A DNA stretch of 8,308 nt from Planctomycetota bacterium (GCA_026387055.1 JAPLML010000464.1:1-8308), one strand, 5' to 3'; positions 1 through 7,246 are shown, numbered from the stretch's first letter. The notes: generated from the letters alone by a model not told the origin. Made by a program: numbers and translations.

Positions 1-1317
1 GCGCCGGAACTTGCCGGTCGCCAGGTCCATCAGGTAGAGGTCGCTCGACGCCTGGTAGACAGGGAAATTGCCGTAGTCACACATGCAGAAGAGTAGCCAC
101 CGCCCGTCCGGGCTCGGCCGCGGCTCCAGAAGGCTCGCGCCCGCGTCCCGGGCGGCCAGGACCGTCTCCGGCTCGCCCCACGCGCCCGCCCCGGCGTCGT
201 AGCGGAGGCGCATCAGGTCGTACCGGACCTCGCGGAACCGCTCCTGGGGCAGTTTCGGCGCGGCGCAGAAATAGAGATACTTCCCGTCGGCCGACCACGC
301 GGGCCACGTCTCGTTGCGGTCCGGCTGAGACAGGCCCGGCGCCGTGGTCACGGTGTTCGACTCCACGAGGTACACGCCGAGCCGGGAGTCGGCGTCGAAG
401 ACGTCGCGCGTCTCGCCGACCGTGTGGAAGAAGAGGCTGAGCTTGTTGACCGAGAACGCCAGCAGCCGGCCGCTCGGATGCCACGACGAGTAGGCGGCCG
501 GGCCCGGGTTGAAGGCCGTCCGGGTGTCGACCTTCGCCACCTTGCCGCCCTGGGCCAGGAGCATCGCCGGGCCGTGCGGGCCGCGCGTGTGCAGGACCAT
601 GTGCGACGGGTCGCCCTGGCGGAACGTGTGGCAGTTGACGCACCCGCAGTCGAACCGCGTGTTCCGCAGGACCTCGCGCTCCTCGAACCCCTCGAGGCGC
701 CGCTGATAGATGCCGACATTAACATAAGTATTGTAAAGCGGCTTCATGAGCCGGTACACGAGGTACCGGTCGATGGGTGAGTCGGCCACGGTGTTGGTGA
801 CCGTGCGGAACCGCTGCCAGCGGCCGTCGGCGGCCCGGGCGTAGACGTCCAGGTGCACCAGCCCCCGGTTGGCGGCGAGGAAGGTGCGCCACGCGCGGGG
901 CGGAAAGACGATGGCGGGCGTCCGGCGGCGGACCTCCAGCGGCTCACCGGCCGTTCCCTGGAGGCGGACGAAGTATTCCTCCCCCGGCTCGTCCACGACG
1001 AAGTTCATCGGCGCGATGTTCGGCGGGAGCGTCACGCCGGCGTAGTCGGGCCGGAGGCGCGGCTCGCGGTCCTGGGGGACCGGCGCGTCGAGGCCCGCCG
1101 GCGGCCCCGTCAAGGCGCACCCGTGCCAGGCCAGGGCCGCCAGCGCCGCGAGCGCCACGAGGAGATACCTGCTTAGCGTTACCGTGCCGCGGGTTGTCGG
1201 CAACCCGTGCTTCAGGGTCTGGCGCAGATTCCAGAAGCACGGCTTGCGAGCAAGCCGTGGCACCCTCGCGGGCGCGCCAAACCGGAAGGCCGTGAGACAG
1301 GCGAGGCGCCGCCTCAT
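1..1317 (-). CDS. Exported PD40 beta-propeller protein with one c-type haem motif (partial, C-terminus off the left edge)
   Basis: The frame is open from an ATG at 1317-1315 to the window edge, giving 439 codons. A hydrophobic segment at about residues 51-64 is followed by C67 (sequence WHGC), so it is a signal peptide, or a lipoprotein signal with a poor lipobox. The conserved-looking core starts near residue 88 with a PDYAGVTLPPNIAPMNF stretch. A CVNCH haem-binding motif lies at residues 226-230. Three PD40/TolB-like blades follow: WHPSGRLLAFSVN (from 279), a WSADGKYLYF blade near 341 and PSPDGRWLLF near 400, then DYGNFP and a DLYLMDLATGK strand. I recall similar proteins in Bacteroidota annotated as TolB-like or cytochrome-related; no function is established to my knowledge. 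The ATG overlaps the stop of the membrane-protein gene (ATGA), implying translational coupling. The roughly 50 residues before the hydrophobic segment are unusually long and partly encoded by a palindromic repeat, so a start at TTG 1203-1201 is possible. It is not TolB of Tol-Pal, which lacks CXXCH. Confidence 0.85.
   Translation of the reverse strand, partial: MRRRLACLTAFRFGAPARVPRLARKPCFWNLRQTLKHGLPTTRGTVTLSRYLLVALAALAALAWHGCALTGPPAGLDAPVPQDREPRLRPDYAGVTLPPNIAPMNFVVDEPGEEYFVRLQGTAGEPLEVRRRTPAIVFPPRAWRTFLAANRGLVHLDVYARAADGRWQRFRTVTNTVADSPIDRYLVYRLMKPLYNTYVNVGIYQRRLEGFEEREVLRNTRFDCGCVNCHTFRQGDPSHMVLHTRGPHGPAMLLAQGGKVAKVDTRTAFNPGPAAYSSWHPSGRLLAFSVNKLSLFFHTVGETRDVFDADSRLGVYLVESNTVTTAPGLSQPDRNETWPAWSADGKYLYFCAAPKLPQERFREVRYDLMRLRYDAGAGAWGEPETVLAARDAGASLLEPRPSPDGRWLLFCMCDYGNFPVYQASSDLYLMDLATGKFRR
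1171..1265. repeat. Palindromic REP-like element inside the 5' end of a gene
   Basis: Two hairpins sit about 30 bases apart. One has perfect 10-bp arms (CACGGCTTGC at 1238-1247 and its complement at 1250-1259) around a 2-base centre. The other has 7-bp arms (CGGGTTG at 1190-1196, CAACCCG at 1201-1207) around TCGG. The left edge carries CTTAGCGTTACC (1172-1183), which resembles the end of the structured element near 7404-7418. The outer boundaries given here are estimates. The element falls within the predicted N-terminal coding part of the haem-propeller gene and stays in frame. Dispersed palindromes of this style are common in planctomycete genomes as I remember them; copy number cannot be judged from one window. 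Confidence 0.55.
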
Positions 1318-3233
1318 TTCACCGCCTCCTTAGCCGCCGGCGGGGGGGCCTGCCGGCCGAACGGCGTGCATCCAAAGGTGTAGTAGAACCAATACGTATG
1401 GCCGTAGTCGTCGGCGAGCGCATGCCACGCGCCCGCGGGGTCCTTGGCGTGCGGCTGGAGGCGGGCCGCGAACCGCGGGTAGCCGTCCCGGATTTCCGGC
1501 GCGAGGCGGAAACCGTGCAGCGTAATCGGCTGGTCCCGCCGGCCCCACGCGAACTGGACGACCGCCTCCTGAACATGCCGCGGCAGCTCCGTCATCCCGG
1601 CCTGCCGCAGCCGCGCCAGGTTCTCGACCACGCGGTCCGACCGTCCCGCCACCAGGTACTGGGCCATCAGGTACTCCAGCGCCATCCGGTTCTGCGGATT
1701 TGTGCGCAGCAGGTCCACGAGCGCCGCCTCCGTGCTCGAGTTGCCCACCATGTCGGTTGAGGACATCAGGCCGCGGACCCGCCGCACCTGATCGTCGCCG
1801 GCGAGTTGCGGGTCGGTCTGGAGGGCCAGCCGGCACTGCCGGGCCCAGTCGGCGTGCCAGAGCGTTTTCTCCAGGAGGCCCAGCGCCGGCCGGGCCGCCT
1901 CGGGCTGTCCCTTGAGGACGTGGATCAGGACGAGACGCCGGAGGATTTCGGGCCGCTCGCCCAGCGTCTCGAGCGCTTCGTAGGCGGCGTGCTCGGCCTC
2001 GCCGACGCGGCCGATCTCCAGCATGAGCTCCGCGCCCCGCGCGTAGGCGGCGAACCGGCTGAATTCCGCCAGCGGCGCCGGCGGCGCGGCCTCCTCCCGC
2101 GACAGCGGATACGAGAAGAGGTCGGCGAGCAGTCGGCCGGAATGGAAGAGCGCCCGCACCACGTGCGGGTGAGGGGCCGTCCCGGGTCCCCGCGAGGCCC
2201 GCGCCTCGGCCAGCACGTCGGGCCAGCGGCCCTCCTGCGTGCACCAGTCGATGCGCAGGTACGACTGCTCCGCGGGATCGAGCGACCCGAGGGCCAGCGC
2301 GACCCCCGCCGCGAGGAAGGCCAGGGCCTCGACGGCCCCGGCGGTCCGCCGCAGCCGCGACCGCTTCGGCGGCGCGGGCGCGCGGGGCGGGCGAAGGGCC
2401 GCCCAGGCCGCCGCCAGAACCGGGATCGCGTAAAGGCCGATGGCGGCGGCCAGGGCCACGCCATCGCGCGGGAACATGAAGCCCAGCCCGCGCGTGTACG
2501 CCTCCCGCAGCGGCATGTCGAACAGCCACGCCGCCGCATAGGCCACCGCCGCCGCCCAGGCGAGATAGGCAAGGGCGAGGCCGACGCGCGCCGACACGCT
2601 GTGCGCTAACACGCCGGGCGCTGACACGCCGGGCGCGGCGGGCCTGCCGACCCGCCGGGCATCGTCGGCCGCCAACTCGCCGACCGCCGCCACGAGCGCG
2701 AGAACCATCGTCGCTCCCGCCGCCACGTAATACGCCAGCGCCGCCAGCGCCATGAAAAGCGCCACGCGTGCCGCCGTCCAGCGCGGCGCGAACCACACAT
2801 ACGCAGTGGTGATACTGAGCACCACCCCCAGGCCCACCCACGTCGCCAGGGGATGGTCGTACCGGTTCGCGAGGACCGCCAGCAGCGCCACGGGGACCAG
2901 GGCGGGCCATGTCCACCGGGCGCCGAAGCGTCCGAGCATCGCCCGCCCCGCCAGCGCGATCGCCATCGCGAGCGCCGCCATCACCGCCGCCCCCGGCCAC
3001 CCCAGCCAGTGGAACTGGGCGAGCAGCGCCGCCGCGTACTCCACCAGTCCGCCCGGCCGGCCGAGATGCTCGCCCAGGAAGCCCCAACCCGTGAAGAAGA
3101 GGGGGCCCTGCCGATGGTAAATGAGCCGTGGATCGACGTTCAGCCAGACGTGGGCAAAAAGGAATCCCGCGGAAATCGCGGCCATGGCCGCGAACAGAGC
3201 ACGCCCGCCCGGCGCTTCCTTCGACGTGGCCAT
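1314..3233 (-). CDS. Multi-pass membrane protein with helical C-terminal domain, DUF6057-like
   Basis: The protein has 639 residues. The first half is an integral membrane region: hydrophobic segments near residues 11-33, 64-98, 108-123, 130-147, 155-186, 216-238, 257-280 and 299-317. After the first segment comes DPRLIYHRQGPLFF (34-47), then RPGGLVEYAAALLAQFHWLGWPG (59-81), a pattern I associate with DUF6057. Residues from about 333 to 600 are soluble, alpha-helical and TPR-like (repeated helix pairs around AELMLEIGRVGEAEHAAYEAL and ALEYLMAQYLVAGRSDRV). The C-terminus has YWFYYTFG near 614-621. The start ATG at 3233-3231 has AGGA eight bases upstream (3245-3242 on the minus strand). The stop TGA overlaps the ATG of the haem-propeller gene, and the two probably form an operon. 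Biochemical function is unknown. The pairing suggests a membrane partner for the exported propeller protein. The family name is from recognition, not a search. Confidence 0.8.
   Translation of the reverse strand: MATSKEAPGGRALFAAMAAISAGFLFAHVWLNVDPRLIYHRQGPLFFTGWGFLGEHLGRPGGLVEYAAALLAQFHWLGWPGAAVMAALAMAIALAGRAMLGRFGARWTWPALVPVALLAVLANRYDHPLATWVGLGVVLSITTAYVWFAPRWTAARVALFMALAALAYYVAAGATMVLALVAAVGELAADDARRVGRPAAPGVSAPGVLAHSVSARVGLALAYLAWAAAVAYAAAWLFDMPLREAYTRGLGFMFPRDGVALAAAIGLYAIPVLAAAWAALRPPRAPAPPKRSRLRRTAGAVEALAFLAAGVALALGSLDPAEQSYLRIDWCTQEGRWPDVLAEARASRGPGTAPHPHVVRALFHSGRLLADLFSYPLSREEAAPPAPLAEFSRFAAYARGAELMLEIGRVGEAEHAAYEALETLGERPEILRRLVLIHVLKGQPEAARPALGLLEKTLWHADWARQCRLALQTDPQLAGDDQVRRVRGLMSSTDMVGNSSTEAALVDLLRTNPQNRMALEYLMAQYLVAGRSDRVVENLARLRQAGMTELPRHVQEAVVQFAWGRRDQPITLHGFRLAPEIRDGYPRFAARLQPHAKDPAGAWHALADDYGHTYWFYYTFGCTPFGRQAPPPAAKEAVK
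2590..2634. repeat. 15-bp tandem microrepeat within the membrane protein gene
   Basis: Two adjacent 15-mers, GCTAACACGCCGGGC (2605-2619) and GCTGACACGCCGGGC (2620-2634), differ by one base. A more diverged copy, GCCGACACGCTGTGC, precedes them at 2590-2604. They encode a low-complexity stretch rich in S, A, G and V around residues 200-214, between two membrane segments of the DUF6057-like protein. The 15-base unit keeps the frame, so length changes here would alter only the loop. Confidence 0.6.
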
Positions 3234-3271
3234 CAGGGCGGTCCTGCACGACGTGACTACCGCACGTGGGC

Positions 3272-3277
3272 ACTATA
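3272..3277 (-). promoter_or_regulatory. Possible -10 box for the minus-strand operon
   Basis: Read on the minus strand, TATAGT lies 38 bases before the ATG of the DUF6057-like gene, a sensible distance. It sits in a locally AT-richer stretch (3271-3287). No convincing -35 hexamer is visible at 16-18 bases. The rest of 3234-3402, between the divergent genes, shows no open frame or other element that I can support. Confidence 0.3.
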
Positions 3278-3402
3278 CCATATTCTTCGGCCGATGCGAG
3301 GCTTTTTCCGGCACGCCGTGCCCGCGGTCCGCCGCCACCTGTGTCGATGGGCGCGAGCCACCCACGCGCGTCCGTTCTTGACGGTATCCATCGAGAACTC
3401 TG

Positions 3403-3430
3403 TTGACATCATGGAAATCAGGTGTATGTT
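3403..3430 (+). promoter_or_regulatory. Sigma-70-type promoter of the PEP-CTERM protein gene
   Basis: A perfect TTGACA (3403-3408) is followed by a 16-base spacer and TATGTT (3425-3430), within one of the most AT-rich patches of an otherwise GC-rich window. Transcription would begin near 3437, giving a leader of about 170 bases. A second TTGACG lies upstream at 3378-3383 without a good -10 partner. Confidence 0.65.
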
Positions 3431-3436
3431 ATAGGA

Positions 3437-3608
3437 GCGATGATATCAGCCCCGCTTGGGGGGTAGGCCTGAGGTCCAGTTGACCGGAAGAGGAACCCGG
3501 GGAGACTGGCTCCAAGCGGGCGGTTTCCTCGTTCTCCCGCCGCCGCGGCCGGCCGCGGCGCGGCAAGGTCGGGGCACACAGTGGGATGGCATGCTGGGGG
3601 GAAAGACC
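3437..3608 (+). promoter_or_regulatory. Structured 5' leader with two competing folds
   Basis: No convincing gene start lies in this leader, although the reading frame of the downstream gene is open through it. Local folds visible by eye are: a CCCC-GCTT-GGGG hairpin (3450-3461); a long interrupted stem with GAGGAA (3490-3495) against TTCCTC (3525-3530), CCCG (3496-3499) against CGGG (3517-3520) and GGAG (3501-3504) against CTCC (3510-3513); and a perfect 20-bp palindrome at 3541-3560. Alternatively CCCGCTTGG (3451-3459) pairs perfectly with CCAAGCGGG (3512-3520), which would break the first two. A GGGGGGAAAG tract (3596-3605) three bases before the chosen ATG is the only ribosome-binding candidate, and it is weak. 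I do not recognise a known riboswitch. Confidence 0.4.
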
Positions 3609-6600
3609 ATGGTGCACCACCACGTCGTGACGAGGAGCCTGCTGCTTGCCGTTCTCCTGGCGCTCGCCGCCATTCCGGCCGCCCGCCCCGCGCTGGCCAC
3701 CGACAGTTCCTGGAAGATCGACGCCAGCGGCAACTGGAGCGACGCCGCCAAGTGGACCGCCGGCATCCCCAACGCCATCGGCGACATCGCCCGCCTGACC
3801 TACGACATCACCGCCGCCCGCACCGTGACCATTGACGCCAGCATCCGCACCATCGGATCCCTCTACCTCTCGGACGACAACTACGGCTGGACCCTGGCCG
3901 GCATCGGCCTGAACCTGGACGTAAGCAGCGGCTCGGCCCTCATCCAATCCGACGGCGGCACGGGGTTCACGCACATGATTAGCACCCCGGTGTCCCTGTA
4001 TGATGGGACAACGGTGGCTGTGAACAGCGGAACGCTCCAAGTCTCAGGAGCCATCTCGAGCGCCGTCGCCGGCAAGGGCATCACGAAGTCCGGGGCCGGC
4101 ACCTTGATCTTGGGCGCCGCCAACACCTACACGGGCACCACAACCATCAGCGGCGGCGCCCTGCAGGCCCTTGACGGGTCGAACCTGCCCAGCGCCAGTT
4201 TCCTGTCGTTTGGCGGAGGCGTGCTCGAATCGAGCGGCACGTTCACGCGCCCGCTGGGAACGAGCGGCAATGCTGTCGCATGGACCACCAACGGCGGCGG
4301 TTTCTCCGCCCAAGGGGGGAAGTTGACTGTTGCCATTGGCGGCATGGCCAACCCGACGTCCTTGACCTGGACCCGCGGGGGATTCGTCCCAGCCCAATCG
4401 ACCCTCATTTTCGGTTCATCGACAGCAGACAGCGAAGTCGACTTCACCAACAACACAAACTTTACTGATGAAGCTACTGGCGTTTATAAGATCGTCGTGA
4501 ACGACAATCCCGCCTCGACAGGCGACTTTGCGACCTTGTCGGGCGTGCTGTCCGGGCGAGGGTTCAGAAAGCTCGGCGCGGGTACGCTCGTGCTAAGGGG
4601 AGCCAATACCTATACCAGCGGCGCATCCGTTTACGGCGGGACATTGCGGCTAGGATCGAACCAGGCCATCCCCAGCGGGAGCAGCTTAAATATTCTCTAT
4701 GGCAGCACAGTCGACATGGCCGGTTACACCATGTCGCCCCAGTCCGTGACGCTGGACGACGGCACGTTGATGGGCGCCGGCTCCGTCATGACCGCCGGGG
4801 TTCTGCATCTCAGGAAAGGCCAATGCCTTGTGCCACTGGCTGGCACCGCGAGTGTTGACAAAGCGACGGTCGACACAGCCATCCTGACTTGTGTCAATAC
4901 CTACACCGGGTCGACCGGCATCAATGCAGGCACGTTGAGGGCCAACGACGGGGTCGGACTCTCCCCGAACAGTACCGTGTATTTCCAGGGCGGCGTCTTG
5001 GAAATCACGGGCGGGGGCACGTTCACCCGATCCATCGGAAAGGGACCAGGACAGGTTTGGTGGTGGCCCACTAGCGGCAACGGCGGCTTTGCGGCCCTGG
5101 GAGGAAAGGTCACCGTTGCCATCGGCGGCACCGCTAACCCGACGAACTTGGTGCACGGAATGGGGGTTGGCTTTGAGGACCTCCGCTTCGGCTCCGCGAC
5201 GGCCGACAGCGAAGTGGAGTTCCGCAACAACATCGATCTGGGCAATGCGTTCCTGAATGTCTGGGTCATCGACAATCCTGATTCGACAGGTGATTTGGCC
5301 ACTTTGTCGGGGAACCTCACTAACGGGACAGTGGAGAAGCTGGGCACGGGGATGCTTGTGCTCTCAGGCACAAACACACTCAGCCTCGCATGGGTGCAGT
5401 CCGGCACGCTGCGTCTTGGGTCTGGCCATGCCCTAGCAAGCGCCACAACTGTCTATGTCGATTGGGATGGCACGCTCGACGTGGGAACGTACCAGAACGC
5501 GGTTGGCCCCTTGACCCTCAGGGGCGGCTCAATTGTTGGGAGCGGCGGTGTCCTTTGGACCGCCTCCGTCTCGGCCGAAGAGGGAACTATCTCCGCTTCG
5601 CTCGGCGGAACGGGCGGCCTGACCAAGTCGGACGCACTAAACACCGTGCTTCTGGCCGGCGCCAACACCTACTCAGGCGTCACAACGGTGAAGAGCGGCA
5701 CGCTGCGGATCGGCTCGGATAGGGCCATACCCAGCGGGGGCACCATCATCGTGACGTATGATGATATCACAGGCGGCCCGACCGGTACCTTGGACATTGG
5801 CACCTACAACGTCACGGCCGGCACCGTCACGCTGGCTGACGGGACGATCACCGGCACAACGGGCATCCTGACCGGGTTGGGTTACGACGTGCGGAAGGGC
5901 ACCATCACCGCCAAGTTGGGCGGCACCGCAGGATTGACCAAGACGACGACGGATGCCGTTACCCTATCAGGCGCCAACGCGTTCACCGGGCCGACGACCG
6001 TTTCCGGCGGGACGCTGCGCCTGGGGGCGAGCAATGCGCTCCCCGGCAGTAGCAACGTAACCGTGCAGGGCGGCAGCACGCTGGACATCGGCACCTCTAA
6101 CACCAATGCGGGGACCGTCACGCTGGCTGACGGGACGATCGTCGGCACAACGGGTGTCCTGACCGGCTTGGGGTACGACGTGCGGAAGGGCACCATCACC
6201 GCCAAGTTGGGCGGCACCGCCGGATTGACCAAGACGACGACGGATGTCATTATCCTGTCAGGCGCCAACGCGTTCACCGGGCCGACGACCGTTTCCGGCG
6301 GGACCTTGCGGGTGGGGGCGAGCAATGCGCTCCCCGGCAGCAGTAACGTAACCGTGCCGGGCGGCAGCACGCTGGACATCGGCACCTTTAACACCAATGC
6401 GGGGGCCGTCACGCTGGCTGACGGGACGATCGTCGGCACAACGGGTGTCCTGACCGGCTTGGGCTACGAGGTGCGCAAAGGCACCGTGAGCGCCAAGTTG
6501 GGAGGAGCCGGTGCCCTTACGAAAACTACGCCCGACACTGTCACCTTGACAGCCCGCAACACCTTTACCGGGGCAACGACCGTGGCGGCGGGGACGCTCA

Positions 6601-7151
6601 AACTGGCGGCGGGGGCGACGCTGGCGAGCACGACGTTCGACGTGGCGGCCTCCGCCACGCTGGACGTCACGGACCTTGGTGGCTACGTGCTGGGCGCTGG
6701 CAAGTCGCTCAAGGGCGGCGGGACGATCCTCGGCGATCTCGTGATCGGCGGCACGCTCAGCCCCGGCGAAAGCCCGGGCATCCTGTCAGTGGAGGACATC
6801 ACCTTCGTCAACAGCAGCACCTTCCTGATCGAACTGGGCGGCACGGTTCGCGGCGGCGGATACGATGCCCTGGTATCCAGTGGGGACGTGGTGCTTCAGG
6901 ATGGCAGCACGCTGTCCGTTTCGCTGATAAGCAGCTTCGTACCCGAAATGGGCGACGAGTTTGACATCCTCGACTTCGCCAGCCTGAGCGGCCACTTCAC
7001 CACGGTCAGCCTGCCGGCGCTTCCGGGCGGCCTGGCTTGGAGCACGGAGGACCTTTATCTGAACGGCACGATAGGCGTCACCCCCGAGCCTGCGACGCTG
7101 GGGTTGCTGGCCCTGGGGGGACTGGCGCTACTGGGCCGCAGGCGGAAGTGA
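3609..7151 (+). CDS. Large secreted PEP-CTERM protein with autotransporter-associated beta-strand repeats
   Basis: The chosen ATG at 3609 gives 1180 residues; ATG 3591 in the same frame is an alternative adding six. Residues 1-30 form a signal peptide (MVHHHVVTR, a leucine/alanine core, then PALA before T31). A head domain (31-155) has a NWSDAAKWTAGIPN stretch typical of these surface proteins. Eight autotransporter-associated beta-strand repeats of the pattern GTLxLxGANTYTGxTTVxxGTLRLG begin near residues 160, 321, 418, 577, 673, 778, 875 and 972, predicting a right-handed beta-helix. Residues 1000-1150 carry a GDLVIGGTLSPGESPG turn and more beta strands. The tail is a PEP-CTERM signal: PEP at 1159-1161, a hydrophobic helix at about 1163-1175 and RRRK at 1177-1180. 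There is no autotransporter barrel. It should be exported by Sec and processed by an exosortase encoded elsewhere. Its ligand is unknown; adhesion or matrix structure is inference. Parts are less GC-rich than the flanking genes. Confidence 0.92.
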   Translation: MVHHHVVTRSLLLAVLLALAAIPAARPALATDSSWKIDASGNWSDAAKWTAGIPNAIGDIARLTYDITAARTVTIDASIRTIGSLYLSDDNYGWTLAGIGLNLDVSSGSALIQSDGGTGFTHMISTPVSLYDGTTVAVNSGTLQVSGAISSAVAGKGITKSGAGTLILGAANTYTGTTTISGGALQALDGSNLPSASFLSFGGGVLESSGTFTRPLGTSGNAVAWTTNGGGFSAQGGKLTVAIGGMANPTSLTWTRGGFVPAQSTLIFGSSTADSEVDFTNNTNFTDEATGVYKIVVNDNPASTGDFATLSGVLSGRGFRKLGAGTLVLRGANTYTSGASVYGGTLRLGSNQAIPSGSSLNILYGSTVDMAGYTMSPQSVTLDDGTLMGAGSVMTAGVLHLRKGQCLVPLAGTASVDKATVDTAILTCVNTYTGSTGINAGTLRANDGVGLSPNSTVYFQGGVLEITGGGTFTRSIGKGPGQVWWWPTSGNGGFAALGGKVTVAIGGTANPTNLVHGMGVGFEDLRFGSATADSEVEFRNNIDLGNAFLNVWVIDNPDSTGDLATLSGNLTNGTVEKLGTGMLVLSGTNTLSLAWVQSGTLRLGSGHALASATTVYVDWDGTLDVGTYQNAVGPLTLRGGSIVGSGGVLWTASVSAEEGTISASLGGTGGLTKSDALNTVLLAGANTYSGVTTVKSGTLRIGSDRAIPSGGTIIVTYDDITGGPTGTLDIGTYNVTAGTVTLADGTITGTTGILTGLGYDVRKGTITAKLGGTAGLTKTTTDAVTLSGANAFTGPTTVSGGTLRLGASNALPGSSNVTVQGGSTLDIGTSNTNAGTVTLADGTIVGTTGVLTGLGYDVRKGTITAKLGGTAGLTKTTTDVIILSGANAFTGPTTVSGGTLRVGASNALPGSSNVTVPGGSTLDIGTFNTNAGAVTLADGTIVGTTGVLTGLGYEVRKGTVSAKLGGAGALTKTTPDTVTLTARNTFTGATTVAAGTLKLAAGATLASTTFDVAASATLDVTDLGGYVLGAGKSLKGGGTILGDLVIGGTLSPGESPGILSVEDITFVNSSTFLIELGGTVRGGGYDALVSSGDVVLQDGSTLSVSLISSFVPEMGDEFDILDFASLSGHFTTVSLPALPGGLAWSTEDLYLNGTIGVTPEPATLGLLALGGLALLGRRRK
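4086..5624 (+). repeat. Two diverged long-plus-short supermodules in the PEP-CTERM protein gene
   Basis: Measured from the lysine-aligned starts of successive beta-strand repeats, the spacing alternates: 161, 97, 159 and 96 residues. The unit 4086-4859 (258 codons) therefore matches 4860-5624 (255 codons). The long insert is recognisably the same in both: GGGVLE, GTFTR, GGGF or NGGF, AxGGKxTVAIGGxANPT, then FGSxTADSEVxFxNN, DNPxSTGDxATLSG. The copies have diverged considerably at the protein level, so this duplication is older than the one at 5823-6475. Confidence 0.75.
5823..6475 (+). repeat. 291-bp tandem repeat, two full copies and a partial third
   Basis: Copy 1 is 5823-6113, copy 2 is 6114-6404, and a third starts at 6405 and stays nearly identical for about 65 bases before diverging. 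By eye copies 1 and 2 differ at about 19 of 291 positions (roughly 93% identity). Each encodes 97 residues, running from TVTLADGT through LGYDVRKGTITAKLGG and the GANAFTGPTTVSGGTLR core to GGSTLDIGT. The unit preserves the frame and the beta-helix register. The similarity at the base level, including silent sites, points to recent duplication or conversion. Confidence 0.92.
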
Positions 7152-7246
7152 CTTGCCGAAGGCCGAACCCCAGCGCCTGCCGCTGTTCCTGCCACTCCAT
7201 CGGCATGCGCGCGGGGGGGAGGATGGTGGGTGCGCTGCACCCGTAT

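Noticed and set aside
77..643. Open frames of 125-188 codons at the left end (minus and plus)
   Set aside because: They are shadows of the haem-propeller gene, whose frame runs open to the edge and carries CVNCH and PD40 blades.
1..1317. TolB of the Tol-Pal system or hydrazine synthase subunit
   Set aside because: PD40 blades are shared with TolB, but the CXXCH motif and N-terminal region are not. Hydrazine synthase would require additional haem motifs and partner genes that are not seen here.
1330..3273. A 647-codon minus-strand frame overlapping the DUF6057-like gene
   Set aside because: It is a shadow in another frame: composition is dominated by R, G, A and P with no hydrophobic segments or motifs, whereas the 1314-3233 frame gives clear membrane helices and family-like motifs.
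3378..3406. Second upstream promoter beginning at TTGACG 3378
   Set aside because: At the proper spacing the -10 position reads TGTTGA, a poor match, so it is not listed as a promoter.
3480..3530. Cobalamin or cyclic-di-GMP riboswitch
   Set aside because: GGAAGAGGAACCCGG loosely resembles part of a cobalamin element, but the other conserved boxes are missing, and no GEMM core is seen.
3456..3608. Extending the PEP-CTERM protein upstream to the TTG at 3456
   Set aside because: It would place about 50 hydrophilic residues before a textbook signal peptide and would use the structured leader as coding sequence; ATG 3609 (or 3591) fits better.
5882..6439. A 185-codon minus-strand frame opposite the tandem repeats
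   Set aside because: It arises because the 291-bp repeats keep the antisense frame open in each copy; the protein has no start signal or recognisable domain, and the sense frame is certain.
5823..6475. CRISPR-like or satellite array
   Set aside because: The repeats are 291 bp, contiguous without spacers and in frame with a beta-helix protein.
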